Assembly (NCBI GenBank): GCA_963920665.1
Contig: OY987266.1
Span: 10,421,001 to 10,485,000, forward strand
From: Straminergon stramineum
Taxonomy: Eukaryota > Streptophyta > Bryopsida > Hypnales > Calliergonaceae
Reading direction: 5' to 3'
DNA length: 64,000 nt
Made by a program: the position numbers and the translations under genes. The notes below the pieces were generated by a model, which was not told the origin of the DNA, ran no database searches, and saw nothing but the letters and a program-made list of their open reading frames with translations. Shown here piece by piece: positions 13,546-24,493 of the stretch; the first letter of the stretch is position 1, and each line of letters begins with the position of its first letter.

Positions 13546-13760
13546 GCTTGCCAAAGAAATAATTTCGTTATTTTGGCAGGAGTTCATGATATTAACACTT
13601 TTCCAGCCCTCTGTTTAAAACTGAAATCTTTACTTCTTAGTGCAGTTCAATGCCACAATTTTGGTGCTCTGAATTGCACCAATATAATAATATTGTAGTC
13701 CCAATACCCTGGCATTGTCAGCAAGCTCTCGATCATACCAACCATGATGAAAATCATGGA
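13546..13760 (+). repeat. Dispersed repeat Z pieces (partners at 55.55 and 57.49 kb)
   Basis: 13,546-13,616 resembles 55,548-55,622 (tgccaaagaaataatt..., acttttccagccctct). 13,640-13,760 resembles 57,487-57,600 (ttggtgctctgaattgcacc, cattgtcagcaag, taccaaccatgatgaaa). At 55-57 kb the two pieces are about 1.9 kb apart, with the MITE at 55,627-56,583 between them, so they are probably one ancestral repeat interrupted there. Confidence 0.6.
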
Positions 13761-16419
13761 ACAGAAAAAGTTAGAACTGTCTGTTAGAAAAGAAAAAAAA
13801 CTGTCTGAGAATTTTGCAAAATAATGATTGTGCAATAATCCATTCCCAGCATATCCCCAAAATTCAGTCTCGTTTTATGTGAATTGGATGCAACAAACAT
13901 CCACATGTCAAGTTATGAAAAATAGGTGTTTGGAATGCACTTGAATGTCTCCCAAGACTTACCTTTCATAGGATTTGGTGGAACACCCATTTAAGTTCAG
14001 GAGGGACACTAGGGCATATTTTACATTGGCTACTGCAGTGTACTTGAGATTTTGTTCATGCATGAGGCGTAGACCCAAAATCTGGAGGGTTTGACCGAAC
14101 AGTAAAATTTGTCAAGAGGATATCTTGCTGGCAATCATTTGACAGCAGGATATGAAGTGCAGCCACCGTCCTTGACAGGCTGTGTACAAGTGGATTGAAG
14201 AAAGAAGGGCAGGTTCAAAAAATAAAAATGAAAGAAAAGAAGGGAAGGCAATTTGCACTGATAGCTTGCTTCTGAAGCAGGTTTTGGGGTTGTGACTGTT
14301 AATGAAGACAAGAGACCATGAGGACAAGAGACCTTTTCCTTCCTCAGAGTCCACGTCCAAGTCTTTGACAAGGTCCTTAATCAGCTTCCTCAATCCATGG
14401 AAGAATGTTTTCACACAGTCCGGAATTGATCTCACATTGTACTTGTTGTCACTTGTATAATCCCCAATGTAGTTAGTAATCTATTAAGGTGGAATGAGGT
14501 GGAATGCAATTGCAGGTCTACATTGCACAGGTGTGTAATGGAAAAGGTGCTCCAATATTGGGTGTTGAATAGGGCTTGGAATTACAGGGTCAATCACAAA
14601 CTGTTGCACACCTATGCGTACTTTCAAAGTACACATTCACAAAAGACAACCTCTCTACTATAGCATAATATACTATACAAATTGTACCTCGAGTGGTGGT
14701 TGGAACTCATATTTTAGTTCATTGAATCTGACCTCCCCTCTTTCCCAAGTAACTCAGTAACAACTTTTAGCGGCCTCCACTCTTCAAAAAGCCACACCAA
14801 CTACACAACAAGAGGAAAAGAGCCATTGTCCTCTTCAAATGTGAACCTTGGGTGGCTCATCTAATTCTCTAGGATTGACATAATTTCCTTATCTTCTAGC
14901 CAAACTCAAATAAGAGGATGTCAAACTTGCTTCAAATTAAGATTTGTGAGGCTTGGATGAAGTGATCATGGGTGAAGCACATGTCATAGAGGGAATCATA
15001 AACCTCTAAGAAAGTTAGGATGGTGAGTGAGGATGCCAAAGAGGGAGTGGAAATGCTCTCATGCCAAGGTCACATTGGCAAGCAAAACATCAAGGAGTCA
15101 ATAACATGTATTTTTGAAAACTCAAGAGATTCATGTATTGTTGTAATACTATTCAAAAGGCCAAAATAAATTCTTGGCTTGATTCTCTTGTTTAAAGGGG
15201 GTTGAATGTGGTCTATGTAGGTATACAATGTGAATATTGTCCCATGCATTGGAGTTGTGTAGTCTTGCCAATTCCCATGGTCAATCACAACTCTTGCAAA
15301 TCCTAGCATAGTAGCAAAGAGTGCACTCATAGAAGACAACCTTCCCTTTAAACCCCATGGCCTACTTGTCGTTTGTGAGAATGACAATTCAAGATATCAT
15401 TTTGTAGAAATCCAAATTTAATAAACTCCAAATTTTAGTAATTCTTGGTAGACTAAGTCATTTATCAAACTCATTTCCCATTTCACAGAATGATTAATTG
15501 TTTTGAGCCCGATGTCACTATCCCCTCTGTATCATTGAGTGAAAAGCTTTTCTATAATCTCAAAGAGACCTTATCATCTTCCGTTGGCCAACAACCCTGC
15601 CATACAAGAAAAGGACCAAGGTCATAATCCATAATCACTCTCATCGTTGAGTTTCAACTTGGACACTCAAGATCTGCTTTCTTCACCAAGATTATAACAT
15701 CCTCACTGAGATTACGCTAAAGATTAGGCTAGATAATTCCACTTGGAATCCTGGTATGGAATTAGTACATCCTTAAGATTAGGCTAGATTACAGCCTTCG
15801 TCGTAATCTTGTAGAAGAAGGGCTTCCTTCGCCTCTTGCAACATACAACTCAACAATCGTATACTATTTTGCAAAACAAGAAAACCTCCAGATTGGAGTG
15901 ACCACGTACGTGAACTACGAGCGGCGCTCAGCAAGGCGCGTAAACTTTGATCAAGAATGCAGATCTGACTTACGAGTAGGAAATCTCAGAGTTTAGCAAC
16001 AATTTCGTTGACTTGGCGGTATCCGGGCAATACCTTAGCACCTTCCAGAACGAGCCTTCGGAAACATAAATCCATACCTGTTACGAGAATAGAACCGATC
16101 AATGCGTGGGACAGACAAAACAGAACAAAAGGGCCGGTAATGAAAGATTGTATGTTCTCACTGGAAGGTACGTGGAGGAGTAGGGCCCCAGTGGGGAATT
16201 GATTACCGGCAAAGATTGACATGCACTGATTAGTCTGCAATTGGCAAAGCTAGCGACGTCAATCACCATTCCAACAAAGCAATAGATCAGTGTACGTAGT
16301 GCAGTGTAGTGCAATCCTAGCATGGACCCACGCCACTCACTCACTTCCTTCCCACAGAAGTCCCGCTTGCTGCACTGATTCCGCCAACTCCTCATTATTC
16401 AACGCACTCTCGGATGGCC
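13761..16419. other. Intergenic and GLOX upstream region
   Basis: No confident gene. A reverse-strand frame at 14,112-14,435 begins with a protein-like acidic/basic stretch (LIKDLVKDLDVDSEEGKGL) but continues into low-complexity sequence and was not identified. From about 15,900 the sequence becomes richer in GC and holds plant promoter-type words: ACGTGG at 16,169-16,174 and GACGTCA at 16,255-16,261. These may belong to GLOX regulation, but that is inference. Confidence 0.4.
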
Positions 16420-16420
16420 A

Positions 16421-16428
16421 TATATATA
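16421..16428 (+). promoter_or_regulatory. TATA box of the GLOX gene
   Basis: TATATATA lies 210 bp before the ATG, in a locally GC-richer region. A start site about 30 bp downstream would give a 5' leader of roughly 180 nt. The leader is pyrimidine- and CT-rich (ctggctggct, ctccacctcc), as is common for plant core promoters. Confidence 0.65.
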
Positions 16429-16637
16429 CCCACTACCATCCTTTCCAATTCCACAGTGCAACTTACATCACTTTAGCTGGCTGGCTGGCTAGCTCACTAG
16501 CTCCATCTAGCTCCCTGTCCACCTCCACTGCATCAATTGGCTCTGGATTTTCGTATTAAAGTCGAATCACTTGCTGCCATTTGGGTGGAGTTTGGATCAG
16601 GACAGAGGCAGTGCAGTGGTGGCAGTGAGCCAGCATC

Positions 16638-18860
16638 ATGGGGCTGGGCGGCCGAGTTGCGCTGTTGGGGCTAGCAGGGTTACTGGTGATGCTGGCATGG
16701 AGCTCCGGGACGGTGGAAGCGCAGGGCTACTGGGAAACCGTGGTGGCGAACGCGGGAATCTCCACCATGCACGCGGCGGTGTCGCATGACGGCAACGTGG
16801 TGTTGCTGGATCGGACCAACATTGGCCCCTCGCAATTGCAGTTGGGTAAAGGCGTCTGCCGCAACAATCCTGCTGATCGGGTACGAATTGAAATTCGCCA
16901 TGACTAGCTATCATGAATTCAACCTATGATTCGTGCTCACTGCTTGCTTCAGAAGTTTCTTTTGGGGACCATTGATCAGGAACTTGGTGAATAGTGTGCA
17001 ATTGCAAGGAAGGATGAGCTTGGAGAGTGGATCAGTAGCTTGAATTGAGAAGTCAATTACTGTAGTTTGTGTTCATGAGGTAGTGCAGTGGGGAATTCAA
17101 AGTCTATTCATGTGAGTTTGGATTGACGGATGGGTGCCCTATTTCATTGTTTGATCGATCAGGCGTCGGCGCATGATTGCACGGCCCACTCGGCACTCTT
17201 CTCTCCAGGCTCCAACAACGTCCGGCCGCTGTTTGTGTACACCGATACGTGGTGCTCATCTGGCCAATTCGATGGCAATGGCATGCTCGTGCAAACTGGC
17301 GGAGATGCCGATGGCGTCAAGAAGGTAATGGGATGCCATCATGGTGTAACATATCACGAGCCCAATTGCACAAACATTGAATTCCTTCATGAATTCTTCC
17401 ATGATGCGTTGTAGCTCGAATTCGAGGTTCATGTTTTTCAAATCTTGCAGATTCGGCACTTCAATCCATGCGGAGGAGGCGACTGCGACTGGGTGGAGAC
17501 CGACGGAGGATTGCAAGCCGGACGCTGGTACGCTTCCAACCAGATTCTTCCCGACGGAACTCAAATCGTCGTCGGAGGTCGCGGGGAAGGCACGGTGGAG
17601 TATGTTCCTGCGAATGGCCGCGGCGCTTACGAACTCCCCCTGCTTTACAAAGTAGGGTCATCTCTTCATCCGTGCACTTGAATCGACTCATTCGTATCCC
17701 AGTGAGGGGTATTTCATTAATTAAGAGGCATTTTTCATTGGTATAGATCAAGTTTGGTGCACACTCCACTCTGAATTTGCTGTCGTTTTCTACTGCTGAA
17801 TTGCGCAATTCAGAAACTTACGGCCACTAGAACGACGATCTGATGGCTTTCTGTGTGTGCGTGTGTGTGTGCACAGACCAATGATGCCCAGATGGACAAT
17901 CTGTATCCCTTCGTGCACTTGTTGCCCAACAACCAGCTCTTCATCTTCGCCAACCGTGACTCAGTGCTGTACGATTGGAATACCAACACGGTCACGAAGG
18001 ACTTCCCCACCATCCCCGGCGAGCCCCGAAACTACCCCTCTGGCGGCAGCTCCGTGATGCTGCCCTTGTCTGCCGGGGCCGACTTCGGCAATGCTGAGAT
18101 TCTCGTCTGCGGCGGCGCCGCCTTCGGCGCGTTCGCGAACCCCGCGGGCCAGCCCGCTTCTCAGAGCTGCGGCCGCCTGGCTCCTCTGTCTGCGGACCCA
18201 GGCTGGGCCATGGAGATGATGCCGTCGCGCCGCGTCATGGGCGACATGATCCTTCTCCCCACTCGCGACGTACTCATCATCAACGGCGCCGCGGCCGGTG
18301 CTCAGGGCTGGGGCAACGCCGGCGACCCCGTGAAAACCCCCAACCTGTACAAACCCTACGCCGCGGCCGGAGCGCGCTTCGAAGTCTTGGCCGGGACAGC
18401 CATCCCTCGCGTCTACCACTCCACCGCGAATCTCCTCCCCGACGGCCGCATTCTCGTCGCGGGCTCCAACACCCACCAGTTCTACACACTCGCAGGGTAC
18501 CTGCCCACTGAGCTTCGCATCGAAGCCTTCTCCCCGCCCTACCTCGGTGCCAACAAGCCCAACTTCGCCGCCGTGCCTGGCGCGCTCAAGTACGGCGCGG
18601 GCTTCACCGCGACTATCAAAGCCGCGGGCGCGAAGTACTACGAGCTCAACTTGGCGAGCGCGCCATTTGTCACGCACTCGTTCGCCCAGGGTCAGCGTCT
18701 GCTGCAACTGGAAGTCGGTGCCCCGGTCGCGGGGGCGGGGGGCGTCACGGTGGCGTCGAAAGCGCCTCCCAGCGCTGTGGTTGCGCCTGCGGGGTATTAC
18801 ATGTTGTTCCCTGTGGCGGATGGTCAAGTTGGATATGCCGCGTGGGTCAAGCTTGGTTAA
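16638..18860 (+). CDS. Secreted glyoxal oxidase-like copper-radical oxidase, four exons
   Basis: GLOX oxidises aldehydes such as glyoxal and methylglyoxal to acids, reducing oxygen to hydrogen peroxide, at the cell surface or wall. Exons are 16638-16880, 17163-17324, 17451-17651 and 17877-18860. All introns are GT-AG and phase 0, giving 529 residues, close to the family's usual length. Residues 1-29 form a signal peptide (hydrophobic core LLGLAGLLVMLAW; likely cleavage after VEA). The glyoxal-oxidase N-terminal beta-propeller follows, then a C-terminal DUF1929-type domain from about residue 420. Against the fungal GLOX active site, every key residue is present: Cys112 (DTWCSSG) and Tyr162 (RWYASN) for the cross-linked radical cofactor, and Tyr382-His383 (VYHSTANLLPDG) plus His469 (FVTHSFAQG) as copper ligands. 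The first ATG in frame with the signal peptide was chosen; a TATA box lies 210 bp upstream. Exon 4 is very GC-rich compared with the neighbourhood. Galactose oxidase is less likely, as there is no N-terminal carbohydrate-binding domain. Confidence 0.95.
17848..17870. repeat. GT microsatellite in GLOX intron 3
   Basis: An imperfect (GT)n run sits directly before the intron 3 acceptor cacag, in the position of the polypyrimidine tract. It makes the tract GT-alternating rather than CT-rich. Confidence 0.7.
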
Positions 18861-18889
18861 GTTCCTGTCACGTTTTTTCAAAGGATTTT

Positions 18890-19760
18890 TTTGTTTGGCA
18901 AGCAATAAGGCCCAGACCCCGCCTTCAGAAGATTTTTTTATTCCCCTTTGGGCTGTCCTCTAGAAAACTGAATGTTGTTCAAAGGTTAACTTAGTTCCAA
19001 GTCCCCATACTAAAACGATTTATCCTAGGAGTGCATGTGAAATCGAATTACACTGCTTGTGTATTACTACTATTTTAGTTAATGCTTAAATATTACCATA
19101 TTGCCCCACATATTGCACTATTTTTTGCAAATATTTTTTTATCATGATAAATTAGTGTAGGTGACCCAGTTGTATATGAAGTCATTTTAAGAAGTGATTT
19201 TTTAGTTCCAATCTTCCAGTTGCCTCAGCTGTATATATTGCAGTAAGGATTTCAATGAAGATTGGCCACAAAGGGATTTTGATCCACTGCCAACAGTACC
19301 AAGAGAAATTCAGTTGAACAATTTTTAACTGTCAGACATGAGTGGACTACTTTCACATCACCTGTAAGCTTAGAGAAGATGTCCAGAAAGACAAGAGAGA
19401 GAGAGAGAGAGCTACCCAAGTGGAAAGCAGATTCCATATAAAATAATGCACTTTGTAACATAAGTGCAAGTTATGATGTCATGGATCATTCATCAATTTT
19501 TTGTGAAGTGTGAAAAAGCTGGAGTTTTGTTGGGAAAGTGCCAAATCTTCTCTTCACTTATGGTACCAAACAAAATTGATTCATTTCAATGTAAAATTGG
19601 TCTTTCGTGGTTGCATCATGTTTTGTATGTGTGAATGAGCAATCTTGCTATGGCATCTCAAGTATGGCATAACTTACAAACCAACAAACTATGCCCAAGA
19701 GCATGTAGAGAGTTGAGGACATCTTCCAAGTGTTTCCAACGCTTCAAATCTGAAATTAGG
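18890..19760 (+). repeat. Dispersed repeat X, copy 3, abutting the GLOX stop
   Basis: Matches 12,631-13,531 in direct orientation, from ttggcaagcaataaggccc through acttcaaatctgaaattagg. It starts only about 30 bp after the GLOX stop codon, so the gene's 3' untranslated region must lie largely in repeat sequence. It ends exactly where the MITE-bearing segment begins near 19,761. An (AG)n run at 19,395-19,411 is expanded compared with copy 2. Confidence 0.75.
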
Positions 19761-19767
19761 CATTATG

Positions 19768-20151
19768 GTAGAACCACCCATGATCAACCAGGGCCCATGG
19801 TCAATACATAGGTAATGGGAAATTCAACAGAGAGATGATTGATAAGTAACCATTAGTTTCTTGGTTTTCCACCATCTTCTAGCCATCACTATTATGACAT
19901 ATGTGCTTTGTTTTGAGAGCCAGATTAGTCTTTAGATGAGCAATGATAGAAGAATCTATGTGTTTGGGATGGGTGTAGGCCAACTTTTGGCTTCAAACAT
20001 TTATAACAATTCGAAGTTGAGGAAAAAAATTCTGAAAATTTGACAATGCCCATCATTTCTATCTCTCTGTAAGGCAAAAAAACTAACAATGCCTTCTCCT
20101 ACTCTAGATCATGTACAAAATGCTTAAGTGGTTGGTAATGGGTGGTTCTAC
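19768..20151 (+). mobile_element. 384-bp MITE, GTAGAAC ends, copy 2
   Basis: Terminal inverted repeats GTAGAACCACCCAT at both ends. Flanks attatg (19762-19767) and tttatg (20152-20157) agree at five of six positions and may be an old target duplication. Reverse complement of 10,134-10,515. Noncoding. Confidence 0.7.
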
Positions 20152-22192
20152 TTTATGCTGGAGAAAAATTGGGGTCCCTGGATGCCCAAATTAGAAGTTG
20201 GATTTTTTGGAAATTGAGCTTGCAAAAAATTGGCAAAAATGCCAAAACAAACGGTGCTTCCATGTAGTGTTAGTCGATGGTCTGAGATTTCCCATCTATT
20301 ATCACCAATTGAATAAGGTTCTTGTAATTAGGATAATTTCATTTTCTAGATAAATTTTGTTTTTTAAGTGGGAAATGGATTAGATGTTTAAAGTTTTGTG
20401 AAATTAAGTGTGAATGTGATGATATTTGGAGTTAAAGTGTGAAATGACTTTTTGGCTTGAGCGGTTGTGGACTTTGACGGGTTATTTTATTAAAAGATTG
20501 GAAGGGGTATGTGAGGAAGGATGGTGATATATAGTCTTCTCTTCTCTCATTATTTTTCTCTCCTTAATTTTTTATTGCATTCGGGATGTGGGGTTGTGTT
20601 TTTATGCTTTTCGTTGTTGTATTATTTTTTAAGAAAATTTATAAGTGTCATTCTTAGTTATTTTATTCACTTAAGTGATAGTGATTATTGCTTAAGCATG
20701 AAGTTGAATTTTGATGATAATTTACCTTGAGTATTTTATGAATGTCAAATCAATTAAATTAAATAATTTAATAATTACTTAAGTGATGAGTAAGTATTCT
20801 TTGCCTAGAGCATTATATAAAGGAGAATGTCTTTAAGAGAGAATTTGATTATATTTTGAATAGATTTTGTCTATTGTTTATATTTTATCTCTTTAGAGAA
20901 TTTTTGTGTCAATGCTTAAAACAAGATTTGAAGTATTAAGAGGAGAAAAATATTAAGTTAGTAATTGACTTAATAATTGATAGTTCTAGTAATTGGAAAT
21001 TATTTGTAAATCAAGGATTGGTTTGGAATTGAGTGATCCAATGATTGAATTTTATTTTAAAATTTAATGATAAACCAGTGATTGGGATTTATTTTCATTT
21101 AAAGGATTGGAATATCTTTGTATCACAAATGGACATGTATGTTTGAAATAAAATTAGTGATTGAGATTTATTTTGAGTTAGAATATGAGTTTACATTTCT
21201 AGTGAATAGAAATTATTGAACAATTATAAACGATTGATGTACATCCTAATGATTGAATGATTATTGCATGTTTAATAATTTGTATTTCAATTAAAGACAT
21301 GAGCATATGTTTGAATGTGTATTTAAATTCTTCCATTAGAGATTGTATTTAGTTGTGTAAACTTAGAAAGCATAATTTAGAATTTATATTACAATTGGAG
21401 AAAAGAGGAGATCAAAGATATCACTGTGATGCAAATGGAGAAAGCTTAAAGCTAAAGATAGGAGAATACAAGATCAAATAAAGACTGGAGATTTTGAAAA
21501 GAAAGAATTTGAAATTCTTTAAAATAATTTAGCAAAGCATATTATACATCCTTGAAGAGAATTTATTTTTAGAATTGCTTGAAGTATACGTGTGTTAATG
21601 TATTCACTTAAAGCGATGTCCTTGGTTGTTTTCAATTTTTAAAAAGGGTATATGTTACATTTACTTGAAGTAATTGAGTCATTAGCGCTTAAAGTGACTT
21701 AGATGTTGAAATCATAGTTGTGAAACACAATTGAAGAATTCTCAGTTGAACCGAATTTTCAAAGTTCAATTATATACTGTGAAATGCAGGTTGCAAATGG
21801 ATATATTTGTAATATATTTCACTGAATTCAAAGTATGAGATTTGTGGATGTAGGTTCCCTTAGTTTATACCTTTAGATTCACATTTTATTTTAAGATAAG
21901 ACCGAGACGGGCTTAGTGGTTAGAAATTTATATTTATAATTGGACGGAAATTAGAAAGAGAATTTCTTTTCCATTACTAAAATAGAGTATGAAATATACC
22001 AAATAACCTAATAAATTTAGATTAACGATATAATTTACCTACAAAGTGACATTAGCTAATAAAAACACTAAGCTAATTTGAGTTTTCCCTCGAACGAACC
22101 TAATTGGAATTGCCTTGGGTTGTCATAGAAAATTGTACTACAGTTCTATAGCCGCATTGTACCATCATAGGCATGTCTTTCATATAGAATTA
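20152..22192. other. AT-rich DNA; nothing recognised
   Basis: Very low GC, long T- and A-rich stretches and many near-repeats of tgattg/gattgga words around 20,990-21,250. Possibly an old degenerate element interior, but no domain or terminal repeat is visible. Confidence 0.35.
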
Positions 22193-22515
22193 ATGCCTAA
22201 AGTTCTTTCTTTCATGTTTAGAGGCCCAAACTACTTCAAAATATTAGTTTCCAAAGTAAGGCTAAAATTTTCATCTATATTTGCTTTTAACAAAATCCAA
22301 CTATAGGATCCTTTAGTTAACTTGTTAGAGTACACCCTCGTAAAATTTTAGAGTAAGAAACTTTACCAATTGCAAGATCATGATGCTTGAATTTCAAAAA
22401 GAAGTATTTTCACCTCTTTGCAAATGGTTAGATTTCATCTTTCAAACTTCTTACTCAAAAATGTGTAAATCTCACAACTTACAACTCTTTGTAGTATGTT
22501 GAAGAAATAAGTTGA
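22193..22515 (+). repeat. Dispersed repeat Y, copy 2
   Basis: Direct-orientation partner of 8,898-9,240. Small indels (for example extra ctttctttcat) distinguish the copies. Noncoding. Confidence 0.65.
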
Positions 22516-23319
22516 AAATACATTTAAAAATTTCAACAAAAAAACAATATTTTATATTCATGCTTGAAAAAAGTTGTAAGTAGAAAGAAGTAGAGAATAA
22601 TTTCAAATACTAAAATTTTAAAAATTTAGTCATTGAATTGAAAAATGCCAATCTCAATAATTTTCATGACATAATAAACAATAAATATTGAAAATTGGGT
22701 TAAATAAAAGACTTCTTAGTTTATTATAGAGTTGAGATTCGATATTAACTACCTTCAAACTAAAACTCCATGTAACTTTCATCTTATTGATTAAAATGAA
22801 ATTTATTTATTCAAAGATTTCCATGTATATATAAATCTAGAAAATCAATTTTTAATTTTTTTCTTAAAAAAAACACATTTTTCAATTGCCTAGACTCCAA
22901 AGGAAACTACATATCATACAATAACTTTTTAATCATTTCTTCTAAAATTATGAAAATTGTTGCTTTAAAACTACTCCTAGAAACTACACATTGTGTTAAA
23001 AATTTCAGTGAAATAAAAATATGTTTGTAAATGGATAACCAAAAACACTATATTGCCAAAAAATACTACTTGGTCCTTTAGGAATTAAAAAAGGAATTTG
23101 GCTCTATTTTTACTACATCTAGACTCATTCTACATTTTGATTGGTAGTAGAGCTGTTGGATTTTGGTTGTGGCGAATTTCAAACTTTCAAATATCTTCTC
23201 TTCTTAGTGTGAAATTAGCCACAAAAACTATGAGTTGGTGTGAATTAGTATTAATTCTTTTTGTTGATCAATGTCAATTATTATTGTGAAATCAAGTGGT
23301 AGCATGTTGACATTTTTAG
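22516..23319. other. AT-rich DNA; nothing recognised
   Basis: A short forward open frame at 23,098-23,289 is hydrophobic and unlike any family I know. No other feature was seen. Confidence 0.35.
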
Positions 23320-23610
23320 TGTCACACCCCTATCTCCTTGGGAGTGCCCAAAGTGCTTTAATGAGTAAGGGGGACCCTGGAGGTGACTTCCCAAGCCTCA
23401 CAATAGTCTAAGAAAGGAGAAAGGAGAGACTCCCGAGCAAATAGATTGTAATAGCACTATGAATTAGAAGAGAATGGTAGCATGCCATACATTCTTGAAA
23501 AGCTCTTGAGAAGATGCTTTTAACTATGTAAAGAACATGTGATTTGAACTGGTTGGCTATAAGTTATGACCGTTCAAAGTTGGAGGTGTCCTAGTGGTGT
23601 GAGCCCCCAA
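23320..23610 (+). mobile_element. LTR-like family A, truncated copy A1
   Basis: Begins TGTCACACCCCTATCTCC, the style of start seen in many plant Ty3-type LTRs. It follows the 5' end of copy A3 (31,475) until about ggtgtcctagtgg, then diverges. Clearly older than A2 and A3. Confidence 0.6.
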
Positions 23611-24493
23611 TTTGTCACCAAGAGCTTACTCTTTTTTCTTTTCATATTTGCTATTTTAAATGCAATTTTAATGTTTTATATGCAAAAAGCCCTCCAAAGA
23701 GTGTAGAACCAAAATAGGTGTATCACATATCATTATATCAATATAATATTTGGTCTATATTTAGAATATTATTGCTAAAATGGCCCAGTCAAGAGTTGTA
23801 AATAGATTAGAACCCAACTAATTGTGGCAATTTGGTAAAATATGAGTGATGGGTGTATCAAGCTCAAAACCCCATATAGAAGGGGCATCTCTAGGCTAGA
23901 AATTTGTTGAAGGAACCCTAATAAGGCATAGGAGTTAGTTCCCAGAGATAGGTTCTAGTTTCCTCGTTCCAGTTTCTCCATTCCATCAACGAAATAGCAG
24001 AATAGCAGAACTCCAATTTGTTGGCTTGCAGATGTTTAAAATACCAAGATGGGATCATGGAGGAATTTTAGGTCCAAAGAAGAGGATATGGGGTTTAACC
24101 CATGTTCGGGAACCAACGACGAAGTCAGTTTGTCAAGACTCCCCCCGGTGTGGAAGATTCCCCAGTCACTGATGATTAAATGAGAGAATGGATTGTATCC
24201 CCCCTAGGTCGATGTGTAGAATAAAAATATGAGCCTACACATATGTCGTGGGATCCCATGGGAGGTTCTACAAAAAGTTTCAGAATTTTCTAATAGTTAG
24301 AAGATGCCATGGCCCTAGTAATATCTTATAGCTCCAACCAGACTTCAAGAGCCCTTCACAGCTTTTAGGGCTCACCACGCTCCAATATCTGTATCACTTA
24401 GGCTCAACTAACTAACACTGCACATGCCACACACTCACAACATTAGTTTCCATTTCCAATTCGCATTGCTAAGTCCTTGTGCCTGGGACTTCT
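23611..24493. other. Intergenic between A1 and A2; no gene identified
   Basis: A forward frame from an ATG near 24,049 (MGSWRNFRSKEED...) stays open for about 44 codons and has protein-like composition, but I cannot place it. It could be element interior. Confidence 0.3.

Noticed and set aside
14112..14435. Reverse frame starting with an acidic/basic helix-like stretch
   Set aside because: Only the first third looks protein-like; the rest is low complexity and no splice pattern rescued it.
17961..18905. 314-codon reverse-strand frame opposite GLOX exon 4
   Set aside because: Shadow of a GC-rich coding exon; Arg/Gly-rich composition and no domain.
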